A stretch of DNA of 64,000 nt. It comes from Nemopilema nomurai. Lineage: Eukaryota > Cnidaria > Scyphozoa > Rhizostomeae > Rhizostomatidae. The notes below the pieces were generated by a model. The model was not told where the DNA came from, made no database searches, and worked only from the letters and a program-made list of their open reading frames with translations. This document shows, in pieces, positions 38,201-49,900 of this stretch (its first letter is position 1; the number at the start of each line of letters is the position of its first letter). The stretch lies in contig ML133496.1 in NCBI GenBank assembly GCA_003864495.1, positions 2,385,631-2,449,630 on the forward strand. Direction: 5' to 3'. A program made the position numbers and the translations under genes.

Positions 38201-40573
38201 TATTACCTAGAAGATGAGCTGTTGAACAATCTCCGTGCTTGACATCTTTACTTTACTGACGATTTCAACGACCCAATTTTTTAATTTAAGCAATGGAATC
38301 CGCTTTGATACAAACCTGTTAAAACTATCGATGTGGCAGTTATTATCAGATGAATAAAGAGTAACAGATAAAAAAACAAATTCATGTCTCATCTCGACTT
38401 TCTGCATAGCTGACAATCGGTTCTATTTAAAATTCCAGCCTGTTTTATTGAACTAACCAGGTGAAATTCTTTGTCAATTTAGTTACTTGGACAACACAAA
38501 AACAGCCGCCGATTTCTACTTGAAAATGGGTTCTCTGCTGCCAAAAATGATGGACGACGAGTTCATCTGCGCACAGAAACTCATGGAGGTATCGATTCTT
38601 TATAAGCAAACCGTTTCATTTGCTCTGGAAGATCTTTTAGCTACTATTAACTTAAAAGTTGTTTGATGCTTATATGCACCCGAGTGCCGTGAATTACTAT
38701 TGGCTTTAATTAAGATCCTGAAATGTCACGTGATATTTCACTCGTGTTCGTCAATGTTATTGTCAAGCTCTAAACTGACCTAACTTAATGGGCCTAAGTT
38801 GAAGGTAGAATCAAAGGCACCAATTCCCGGCTGACTTACTACCACTGTGTAGTGATGGTGATGCACAAGTCAACAGAGCTTGCTCCAACACAGAATTCTC
38901 TTATCTAAAAGCTCTTTTTAAATTATTCATATATACCTTGAATTGTTTGCTTTTTTCAGCTATTTGTATAAAGTCTGCCGAAAACATTGTTTTACCTTGT
39001 TTACTGATTATTCTTAGACCGTCTTTTCGTTGGCTCCTTTTCCATACCGGAAGATCGTCGAATTGCGCGAAAAGTTCACTTACGATATTCACCCGTTCTC
39101 GACCTTTGGCAAGGACAACACGAATGAAAAGAGCAACGGAAGGCAGGGTAGGTGGCATGGACAAGGCTTCTTCGAGTTTTGTACTTCACTGTCTTCGATT
39201 CACATGTCATAATTGCGGTTTCGTGGTTTTAAGCTACCACAGCTAGACATGCAATCAGACGATGGCTCAGTTGTTCACGACAGTTAAGAGGCTTTTAAGT
39301 CGTGGAATGTTATTCCGTGTGTGACACAAAAAGGATCGGAACTTGAAAATCGCTGCATTTTGATCAATGTCACTTTCGTAGATGAACCGAATTTCACTAA
39401 GAACCATAATATTGAATTGATTGTTTCAAGAAAATTTATTCTATTATTGCTCCACTGTGTGCTATATTTTGAATTTGTTACATGTCTGTTCTTGAAATTT
39501 GGTGATGGAAAGATGTTGTCAGCTTAGAAACCTGACTGTATAAATCTCTTTCAATATTTTCTTACGTTTTACTTCACTTTGTGCTTCTGTCAAGTAGTTT
39601 TCGAGGGGCTTTGCTAAATTGAATGAGAATCCAGCACTTGCCCGTCTTATTAAGATTGCTGTTGTTTTCAACTTTTGACCTTTGACCTTTGCCCTCTAAA
39701 ACAGTCCAGCCCGATGTCATCAGCGACGAGGATGGTAATGATAGTGAGGCTGATAATGCTGTAGTTGGTTGTCTTGGTTTCCTTCCATTATCAAGCAGCG
39801 ATACTTTGGCCCGTATGGCAGCTGCGGACATCGAGAAGACACCATCGAAGACTGATATTGCCGCAGCTAGTCCCGGTGCAGTGGATACTGACCCGGACAG
39901 TCATCGGGAGTTCAGCCAACAGCGGGCGGCCGCTGAGAGAAAACGCGAGAAGGAGAATATGGACATCAATCATTTGCAAAGACAGTACATGCGCATGCGA
40001 AAGTTGCAAAAAACGAATATGTTGGTGTTCAATGGCTTCACTAGTCAGACGACCAGGCCAAAGGACGAGATGAGGTCAAAGGCCATAAATCATTTGTTTA
40101 TTGACCTGCCTCACTTTGAGAAGGATAAAAGAAAGAAGCGAATAGACAGGTACCCCTACACATCGAAAGTGGCCAATCCGAGTACTGGTAGCCATCCGAA
40201 TACTCCGAAATCATATTCAGTTCTATCCGCGTTTGAGGTGAAGAAGGAAGAGAGAGTGGATACTGGAGGTGCTAATACGTTGTCATATAAAGACACTTTC
40301 AGTTCAGGGAAGACACCGCAGGTAGAGTCCCGCAGGAGTATAACTTCTCAAGAATCGCTGCAACTCAAAACTGGTGGGGGAGACGTAGATTCGCAGGATA
40401 CCTTCTTGGATTCGCCTTATTTTCGAGTCGACAGAAAAGCTTTATACCCAGTAAACTTCAAACCATTCCCTCAAAGGTCACAAGTACCGAAGAGTAAACT
40501 TCTGATTTCGAACCAAGGAACGTCCAGCCAAAACAAACAGAGTAAAGGCAGTCCCAGTGCTCCAGTTCGATGA
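32211..40573 (+). CDS. TBC1D30: TBC1D30, Rab GTPase-activating protein (10 exons, one base missing in exon 2)
   Basis: Orthologue of human TBC1D30, a TBC-domain protein reported to act as a GAP for Rab8 in vesicle and cilium traffic. Exons: 32211-32787, 33577-33740, 33957-34018, 34647-34712, 35004-35123, 36851-37036, 37361-37713, 38483-38588, 39018-39147, 39705-40573. With one base restored in exon 2 the protein is 877 aa. The acidic, serine-rich N-terminus holds DGLLFEIYERFS. A helical segment with KLVRLLKQRDRNAHKLQQ follows, then the TBC domain from about residue 285. Both catalytic fingers are present: IVKDLHR (arginine R334) and VGYCQG (Y368, Q370). MIYLVDFILP, NVFTMQWFLTLFATCLP and IWDAVLLEGSE match the family closely. 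After AVVGCLGFL the tail is polar and basic. The start could instead be the in-frame ATG at 32166. It is followed by XPOT on the same strand 3.4 kb away. Confidence 0.95.
33691..33693 (+). other. Single-base deletion site in TBC1D30 exon 2
   Basis: Exon 2 reads correctly as RDRNAHKLQQ up to CAGCAA. The family sequence continues one frame over as NFDMLTAILQAVSLKR, joining exon 3 VDTRIRFSF just as human KRRVDTKLKF. The exon is 164 nt; the phases of its neighbours require 165. The missing base falls in an A run (CAGCAAACTTT where CAGCAAAACTTT would be in frame). As written, translation ends at a TGA ten codons after HKLQQ starts. Confidence 0.85.
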
Positions 40574-41298
40574 CAGGAATTCCTCCGTCGCCTCTGTTTA
40601 TTGGAAATTGCAGTCAAGGTTGCAGTTTTCCTTGCCGTTTGTGGCATGGCTTTTTATCGTCTGTTCAACACAAATGCTTTATCATTTCGACGCCCTCTTT
40701 TCGTTTGAATCTTCTCTTTGGTGTTAGCTAGTACACCCGTATTCGCTCAAACATTGCTTGATCAAGATCATCATTGATAATCGACGCACACTATCCCATT
40801 GTTAAATGCATGGATTGATGCAAAGTTCTGCTTTCGTTTGAGATTGTTTCGCAAACATAATACCCATCTAATATTTGGGCCTAAATTTTTGGCTTTAACA
40901 CTGATGGACCTTACAATTGGTAAACAAATTATAGGTTCTTATTTTCCGTCCAAAGTTGACAGTTTGACACAACTCAATCACATCAATCAATGATAGCAAA
41001 AATATATTTTACATTTTCGAATTTCTTGCCAAACAGGCCAATCAATACCCTCTTGAAACAATGGTAAATTTTTCATTTGATAGAATGTATCCAGTCTGTC
41101 GTAGACTCGAGCTGGTTTTTAAAGTCAGTTGCTTGTGAAATGTGTGGGCTTTCCTTAAAAAGGCAATTTCAGAAAATCGGTGAAAGCTGATATCCTGTAT
41201 TTTGTTACTGATATTTTTCGATAATTACTCTTTGTAGGGTTAGTAAATATTTATTTTTAACTACTTACATTCAAGACTGTTAATGTAGAATTGTTCGT

Positions 41299-41328
41299 GG
41301 GTTGGGGTAGGGTTGGGGTTGGGTGGGT
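41299..41328 (+). other. G-rich telomere-like tract, possible G-quadruplex
   Basis: Six runs of three or four G separated by one or two bases (GGGTTGGGGTAGGG, then GGTTGGGGTTGGGTGGG). The loops are short and T-rich, which favours a stable quadruplex. It resembles degenerate TTAGGG repeats but is too short to call an interstitial telomere. It lies 0.73 kb past the TBC1D30 stop and could affect 3'-end formation. Confidence 0.6.
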
Positions 41329-42664
41329 TGATATGTAGTAGACATTTGGTCCAATCAATTAAACTTAAATGGAATGTAAGAATATTTAAATGACTTCGAG
41401 GCAGCTAGCGCAAACTGTCAATCAAACATCAACCAACCTAAAGTGTCCATTTCACGTGATCACCCTCACTGTAGACTGCGGACAATTCGCCTGCGAATCT
41501 ACTGCATGTGGTCAGATATAATGGGATTATACTGCGCAGTCTTCATACTATCTGAGCTGAGAAAATGCTTGTATATGATTATATACTTCCATTCCCTCTT
41601 CTCAGTCCCTTAACCACACGTGGCTGTAATTGCATTATGTACCTAACAAGGGCCGAAATGACAGGTTCTCTTCAATTAGCAAGTTACAGACATAGAGCCA
41701 CCGCCCTATTCTATAGTATATTTCCAATCAATCCACAAGAAAGATAAAATGGAAATATATTACTTTGATATTCACTTTACAATAGGCTGGCTAGACTATC
41801 CTATGGATAATGTTACATCTAACCAGTTTGGGAAAGGGTGTCTCCTTACCTTCCTGATGCCTATTTTGTCCCATAATGTTGGATTTTTATTGTCTCGTAG
41901 CAAATGATATCATATAATAGAATGATATCAGGTTATATACGTTCGGAAACTATAGAAATGTTTAGGTGTGTTCTTTGTCAACTATTCTTGTAGATATTTA
42001 GACAAATGCTATCGGGTGTTATATCGATCTACTTTTTGCAATTTATGTTGTGAAATCCATCGATGTTGGTGTCCCTTTTGGTGACAAATGCCCCCCGTTT
42101 TTAACAATGCCTAGTTTTGATTGCGCCCTTTAAATTGCATGTAGGACGAAAAATCTTAAATTTGAGGACCAATCAAGTCTAGAAAGTTACCTCTAATGAT
42201 ATCCAGCTTTTCCCCTATTGAAATGAGAGTTCTATTTCTCACTAGGGTGGCTTTTTGTTAAGTAAAACACGAATATTTTTCGATTAATTTTCTTTTCGTT
42301 ACTTCTTCGCCTTATTCCAGTTATTTAATTCATACAGATAAATATTTACATTTGTTAAATGAAAGTATTTCCTATTATGCAGATTGTTAGATTCTCGGGG
42401 TTAAGTTTAGTAAGAAAGGGGATATGATGTTTGGCAGCTCTGGGGATATGACTGCAGAGTAATTTCTATCAGGGAAGAACAATTTTCCTTCGCACAATTA
42501 TACCAGCCTTATAAAATTTAAACATCATCCCTTTGGCTGCCCCTCAAAACTTTGCAACGTCAAATTGACGTCTTACTTTCCTTTCCGAACCTTCCCTGAA
42601 AGCAATAACCAAAGACATTCTCTCATCACGTGGCCTCTCCCCATCCTACCTTTTGTCAGATACG

Positions 42665-42672
42665 TGACGTCA
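42665..42672. promoter_or_regulatory. CRE-type site upstream of XPOT
   Basis: Perfect TGACGTCA, the CREB/ATF consensus, 1.3 kb before the XPOT start and 38 bases before a CACGTG-to-TATTAAAA block. The match is exact, but an 8-bp site can arise by chance, and copies also occur in introns at about 25135 and 49345. Confidence 0.35.
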
Positions 42673-43980
42673 TCTGAAGTTTGCCCCAGTCCCCAGAGCT
42701 ATTAAAACTCGCTCAAGACTCTCTGACCATTTTAGTGTCAGACGCCATTAGCTACGCATAAATTATATTTATAAATTCTTTGCTAGATAGTTGTAAATGC
42801 ATATGAATATGTAGAAGCGATATGGAGTTGCCTCTCTTTATAGTTCGTCTGTTTGATGGAAAAGCTACCAGCAAAGCAGTTTTCAAAATAATTAGCTTGA
42901 GCAGTTTAACATTTATTTTAGTCTTTAAGGTGCACAAATCTTTGCAAAAAAGGTAAACGAGACAAAACTATGCAGGGGACTTAATTAGTTCAGTAATTTG
43001 ATTAAGCCTTGTTGAGTGTGATGATTATTTTTCATTAGAAAGTGTGTTTACTGTACCAGTATGATTAAGCCAATTGGCTACGTCATTTTCACTCATGAAC
43101 TACTATGAATTCAAAAGTCATGGGAAAATTTCCAGTCTAGCCAATGGAGCAAAAACTGGCCAATTAACATTAATAAAGAGTAAAAACTAGATAGTAATTG
43201 AAAAAATAAGTGGTGGCTACCTTAACACCTAATCAACTCTACGTGCAATGTTTCACGAATAACGAAACAAACATTAAATTGAAAAAACAAATTGATAACT
43301 ATAACAAAATTACAGTAAACAGACCATCAGCATAATATGCCAGGTTTACAATTGTTGCAGCAAATTCTTGGAGCAGGCCCCTACTTTTGTTCATGGCTTT
43401 TCATGCGATTAACCAACAACTATTTGGCAGTGCCTGAATTTGTCCAACTGTTTAATAACTGTTAGCTGACGTTATAAAGCATCAAAGCCCACTCTTCTCA
43501 GACATGTCAAATCCCCTTAAACTCCAAGCTTATGACAACTGTACATCAAATATCATTTTTCTTTAGATGTAATCTTAATTGAAATGGGTTCAAAAGCGTA
43601 TGATTTCTAAAATGCTTTCATGTCAATTTGTAGAGAAAATATTTTGTCCTACGTAAAATGCGACGTCACAAGATTATTTTCCTCGTCGTTTCCCTGTGGC
43701 ATCGGTGAAAATTAAGTGATGCAAGTAGCTACACGTGTGGTGACATTTGGCGAAGAAAATTGAAAAATTTAGTCGAAATGCTCAAGTAACTGACAAATAT
43801 CATAGGGACTAAAGAAGACTTGATAGTCAATTTGCTTTAGTGTATCAATGATGGCGATTTATAAGCCAATTCCCTGATTATACGAATTGATAGTTGGCTA
43901 GGCCATAAAAGAGACTTCATAAGCGATCGTTATTATTGTTTTGACGTGACGTTGCTAGTCTGTGGAAAGTCAAGACAATC

Positions 43981-46900
43981 ATGGACGAGAGAGCTCTGTA
44001 TGCTTTGGCTGTTGGAGATGGGAAGACAAATCAAGAATACGTGAGTATTTCCTTCACTTCCTTTGTTGGGTAGAATTTTCGTTAGGTCATAAAATTAAAA
44101 TTGTTTTCATAATTAATTTTTCATCACCAATTCCACCCTAGGCGTTAGGATAAAAAAGTCAAAGAGTATTTGCTTTCTATCAGACCCATCAGTTGGTCCC
44201 TTAACCCAAAAAAGCCTTTCATCAACTTATTGTTTTTTATTGGTCTTTCCTTAAATCAGGATCAAAGTTTAAGTCTTTGCAAGCTGCAAAATACCTTATA
44301 TTTTTTTTATTGAAGAATGGTTTAGAATTTGATTATCGGATAAATCTAAACTAGATATTGAAATTGCTCACTATCAAAATTGCTGTGCAAATTAAATATG
44401 CATCTAATTTTGTTTTCTTTGCGATTCAACAATATCACACTTTTAGGGCTAATGCAGATTCGAATCACATAAGATATAGAGTTGCTTTTCACCACATATG
44501 AGATAGAGTTTTGGTACGAGTTAGGATTATTGCTCAAGGTCTCTCACTACTTTTCCTATGTGGTGCAAATCAACATCCCCCTTGGTGTATTTGTCAGCCT
44601 CTTGATGGTGAATGTTTTCTTTTTGCAGCTCCTTGCTTATTTTGAGCAACTGAAAAATGCAGATCAAGGCTTACAACTCTCATCTAATGAGCTTGCAAAG
44701 GATGCATACAGGTACTACTAAATATACAGTCTTATCTTATCTTGATGGCTAGTATGTGCACATGGGGTACCTAGGAGGCTACTCAGCTAGCTTTATGAAT
44801 TTAAACCAAACACTAACACTCTTTACGAAATACCTATTGTAGATAATGTAGAATAATTATATACATATATGATATTAAGAACTTGATGTTCTGTGTTGAT
44901 GCTCTGAGGTGTTCCTCAGTGTAATCATTAAGGGGCAGTAAATACAGAACTATGGGTAGCAACTTTGGGTTGTCAACTTTGTTTACCACTCCACCCACAT
45001 GGCAGCCATCACTTTGTGGCAGCAAGAAAACAGCAACCATCATTGAAAATCTGTTATCAGACACCTGAAAGGTAGCATCATTGTATTTATAAGATAAAGA
45101 TTGCAATTAATTATTCACCATGCATGCATATCCCGGAGGCATAACAGCCTTTTGCCACTGGTTTATTGTTACAAAGCAGAAAAGGCCACAGATAAAAGCT
45201 AGCAAGATCATTTTATCAATAGGCACCAAAAGCTATCTTCGGCTAGGGAAGAAAAACAACAAGTGCTGCTATACAATTTTTGCTTAGAACTTGTCAGAAT
45301 TAAGTAACAGTTTAAGAAGTAATGCAGCAAGCGACGGTTCAGTCCAACATTCAGATATAGAAAGAGTTTCTGAAAGACTCAAGATCTAACAAAGATCCTT
45401 TTAAATCTGGAATCAAAGAGAAATAAAATGCCCTCCAGGCATTCAAAAACAATTGCCTTAATGCCCACAGTTCTGTCTGTGGTTACCCTTGACCCCTTTT
45501 CTTTGAAATAAATGAAAACAAGATTTTGTCAATGTATTTAACTTACCCTAGTGATGAAAAGGTGAAGTTCTTCCTGCTGCAAGTTTTGGAGCATCACATT
45601 AAAGTGAGGTAAATACCCGACCTTATCCAAATAATTATGAAATGCTTTCACAACATTGAGTTTCAAGTTTTTTAACTCAAAAACCTGTCCTCGAATATCC
45701 AGTGCTTTGCAGCACATCAGTATATGTTTACTTTTATTTCTAGGAAGAGTTATTATTATTTATATTTTAGAATGAATTACTTTCCACCTCTCTTATCCTT
45801 ACTGCTGATGCTTTTCAGGTATTCCCTGTTGCAACCGGAGCAGCTGCAAATAGTGAAAATAAATTGCATGGAGTGGCTCAAAAAGGTAATATATTATGGC
45901 CTCTGATTCTAGACAGACAAAAAGTTTTAAAGAAGGATGAATTATTAAAGTTTTTTCCTGTGAAAATGAAAAGCATGTTATCCTCAGAACAATGCAATAC
46001 TATTAAAAAGCAGACTATACCAGAATGCTTCCATAAAGTGCAATTTGCCTTGTCAACATCTGTTATAGATTTACTATACAACTTTTAAAGAGCTATCCAT
46101 CTTGACTTCATCACCATCATCATGATCATAGCCTTGTAGAGGCCATTGGTACACCCACACATGAACACCCACTATCCATCTCATCGTGTCTTCAATCATT
46201 GCTTTGAGAATACACATTTCATGGCTGCAAAAGTAACATAGTCATACCATTTAAAGATGATATATCTGTAACTAAAACGTAAGCTCATTGTAAACATACA
46301 AGTTCACTGCTAGAAACTATGCAGTATTATCTATTGGATTCATATCTAAGATGGGAGCATTGCTATAAGCCAGTTTAAGCTTTTGTCACTGAAATTGGCA
46401 AAACATGAAGAGGTCAAGTGTTGATCTTAAACTCAGCTCTGTCTAAAAGTGTGTCAGTCTTAAGACAATGAACAATGCTAAAATTTTTGCAGGGTTGTGT
46501 TTATCAAACTGTTTTGAAGCAAATTAAATCAAAATCAGAGTGTTGTCTCTATTTTGCAGTGTTGCATATCTGATCAAAAGCTTTTCATCAAGAAGAAGAC
46601 AGCCCAGTTATTTGCACTGTTTTTTGTCCAGGAATATCCATCAAAGGTTAGCTTTGTGCTTTGACTTTTATATCTTTATAGTTATCAAATCTACTGCCTA
46701 ATAATCTATTTTCCCAATGTGAATGTATATTGAACTTCAGGGTGTGCAATTCTGGCCTTTGTGAGAATGAATGTCCCATGGACATTACATCATCCATGTT
46801 GTCAAGCTAAGCAGGGCAATTGTATTTCAAAAGATGGTCTCTCAAGGTCTTAGGAAGTTATCGTGAAATCAGACCTTATTTAATTTCCCAGGATGCATGA

Positions 46901-49900
46901 TCATGGCTTATTTTGAGGAGTTTAATGTTATGTAGAGTCAAAGTCAAGTAATGTTTTTTATAGAGCTGATACAACTAGATTTCATGCCTCCTACTGGCTC
47001 TGGAGTCAGTCATACAACAATTTAATGTAGAAAAACAGACAAAACTCAAGATAGAAACCAACAAAGTGAAAGCTTCAGTCAAACATTCTCTTTCAAGTGC
47101 TCATTGTTCCAAGTTTTTCCTCAGAAACAAATTTGTTTTCAGTTTTGAAGTTCTGTCTCATTATGAGCCTCCAAATTAGCACCACCATTCAGCCTGTTTA
47201 AGTAATTTGGCTCGAGCTGTCTTTCATGAATGCTCTGCTAATCTTACTCATGTTTGTGACTGCATGCAGCTTTTTTTATACTTTTTTTCCTCTCTTTGTA
47301 TGTCCAGTTTTTGACATTCATTGACATTTTCTCAAATTTTTGCTTCTCTTACAGAGCCGGTTCTCTTAAGTTGGAAGGCTTTTTCAATGCTCATTATAAT
47401 GAATGTACATTTAAACTTCTCTACATGTTCTAACTTTTCTTTGTTTCAACTATAATAAGCTGAGAAGTGACAACAATTTTTAGCTCCCCAAATATTGTCC
47501 ATTTTCTTAACTTTTTTGATTGTAGAACAATTTATCCATAGCATATTCAAGCACATTGAAAATTTGAATTATTTGTGGTAAGAAAAGCTTTTTTTTTCAG
47601 TGGATGTCATTCTTCAAGGATATCATGGCTTTGCTTGCCTATGGTGAAAAGGCAGCCGAAATGTACCTCAGAATACTTTTAGCCATTGATGAGGAGGTTG
47701 TGGCAAAGCATATTCAGTCAACATCTATGGTATATTTCATTACATTTTACTAATAAAAACTTTTCATTTTTCAAAGACTGTGGCTCTGTAATTTACTATT
47801 CTGCAGTGTCAATCTGACATGTTAGAAACCTTCTTTGTATGAAAGAAGTGGGTAAAGAGATTGCTAAAAATATCTAAGCTGTTATTAGGTTGCCATAAAC
47901 TTCATTTTAGAGAACAAGTTATCTAGATTTGTTTCTCATTCATGTGGTAAAGTCAGGATTATCGTACTGCTTTATTGTCTAATTTTTTGCTGGAAGTTTT
48001 TTTGAAATAGAGCTGTACATTTCTATTCCTTGTATCAATGGATGGCTAAGCACACCTTCTGCTCTTCATTAAGGCATTGCATCAAATTTTATTTTAATTT
48101 TATTTAAGGAGATGGAACGTAGCACCAATATAAAGGATGCAATGAGAGTGCATTGTGTTTCTGAATTGGTGGACTCATGGTATAATCTCCTGGTGCGTTT
48201 ATGCAAATATAAATACGTAATATAAATACCCTTTAATGTAAGAAATATCTTCACAACTTTTTCCTTCTGTTCTTCACCGTGACACTGCTATTTGTTTCTG
48301 TGAGCTGCGTGCACAGCTGCTGATGCCTTTGGTGATATGAAGAAGAACAAAAACAGATAAATGAATCAAAAAGTATTAAACAAATCGTCTACAACATGGC
48401 ACTCGGAACCCTACAACAAATCACAACACAAGACGTTTAAAATCACCTCCTCCTTTGTTTATTATTCTCCTGAATGCTTTGGTACAACTCCTATCACCGA
48501 GAATTGTATGGAACTCGATCTTATTTTTAAATTGTGCTCTTACGGAGAAAGTTGAAGAAGCTCTGAAATTCGTTCGGAGAAAGTCGAAAAAGCTCTGATT
48601 TAAGACGTCCAAGTCATATTGTAAACATTTGAGCATTTGTAAACATTGTAAACAGTTACTTATTCGATCCTAAACTCATAGCTACGATATATTAAACTTG
48701 CGAGTCAACACAGTATATTTCTCCAAAGATGATTATCTTAGTATATTTTCCAAACTAAGATTTTGCCATGTTTATTGTGGAATCTTGAGTACTTGAAGTT
48801 AAATGCATTTTTGCTGTAGAAACTCTACGAAGGCTCAAATGCTGAGCTGACCTGTTTGTGTTTGCAAGTCATTGGCGCATACATTTCCTGGATTGACATA
48901 GATCTGATTGCTAACGAAAAATTTGTTGGGTAAGCTATTCCAGACAGACATCCTGTTTTTTAATTTGTAAATTAGATTCTTAAAGGCTGTCTAACCTGAA
49001 ATATTGCCAATCGTTTTCGTGGTAATGAGACGCTGCATCATTTGAAGAAATGACAGGTCTGACCTTTGTCGCTTACAAAGGACAAAGTTGCACCTGTCAT
49101 GTACCCAGCTTGTTAACTTGTTGTCATGTTTCTCTTTGCTGATACAAAGGAGTGGACGCGTCCACAAACAGAAGTCATTTATCATTGACTGAAATTTCGA
49201 ATTGCAATTTCACCAGTCATAGGTGCTTCACTAGGACTTACATTGTTGTTTAACACCTTTAATCAGCCGTGGAATTAAACCAATACTTCATCTCCATGTC
49301 CTTTTCTTCTAACCCGGCTTTTTTACCGTGCCAGAAGCCTTCTATGACGTCATGTTTTATTTCCCATAGTACCATTCTTCTGTATCTGAAGGATGAACTG
49401 CGTCGGGAATCGGCTTGCGAGTGTTTCTTCGAAATTATAAGCAAAGGTTTGTGCACAAACACTTGTTGTTTTTCTCATTACAAAATGTAATTATAATTTT
49501 TGCAAATATGAGCATCTGCACCTAATGGTTGCTATCGCTTTTCGAAAAATGCTACTTCTCGTGTGTAAAAATGCTGCTAATTTAAAATGTTACTTGTTAT
49601 GTCATCGATAATTTTGTTTACCATATAGACAAATTATCATTATTATCACGTACTATAAGGCCTTAGTATCTGACTCTTCTCTAGTATAAAATTCTTCTTT
49701 CTGCATAATGTCTACTTGAGAAATGTTGTTGGCACAAGTAGATTGGTTTTTCCTTGGTTTAGGCCGACAAAAGTCATTTTTACGAGTGATTTTGTCTTTC
49801 TCGAATGATTAGTGGATCGTTTGAGCCTCTTTGGATCTGGCCTAATTCGTATTCATGGAGCTTTCTTCTAGTTCAGAGACGATACTGTTAAAAGTAACTC

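Larger units (their letters stand above)
40574..43980. other. Intergenic region between TBC1D30 and XPOT
   Basis: No coding gene recognised in 3.4 kb. It contains a six-run G-rich tract at 41299-41328 and several CRE/ATF-type sequences: ACGTCAAATTGACGTC at about 42558, TGACGTCA at 42665-42672, GACGTCAC at about 43661, and TGACGTGACG about 40 bases before the XPOT start. The block at about 42540-42740 is less AT-rich. It has a CACGTG E-box and TATTAAAA about 35 bases after the CRE, so it resembles a promoter or enhancer. Whether it serves XPOT is unknown. Confidence 0.4.

Noticed and set aside
45864..46088. Plus-strand 74-codon frame following XPOT exon 4
   Set aside because: It begins inside exon 4 in another frame and continues past a good donor; XPOT similarity resumes only at 46560.
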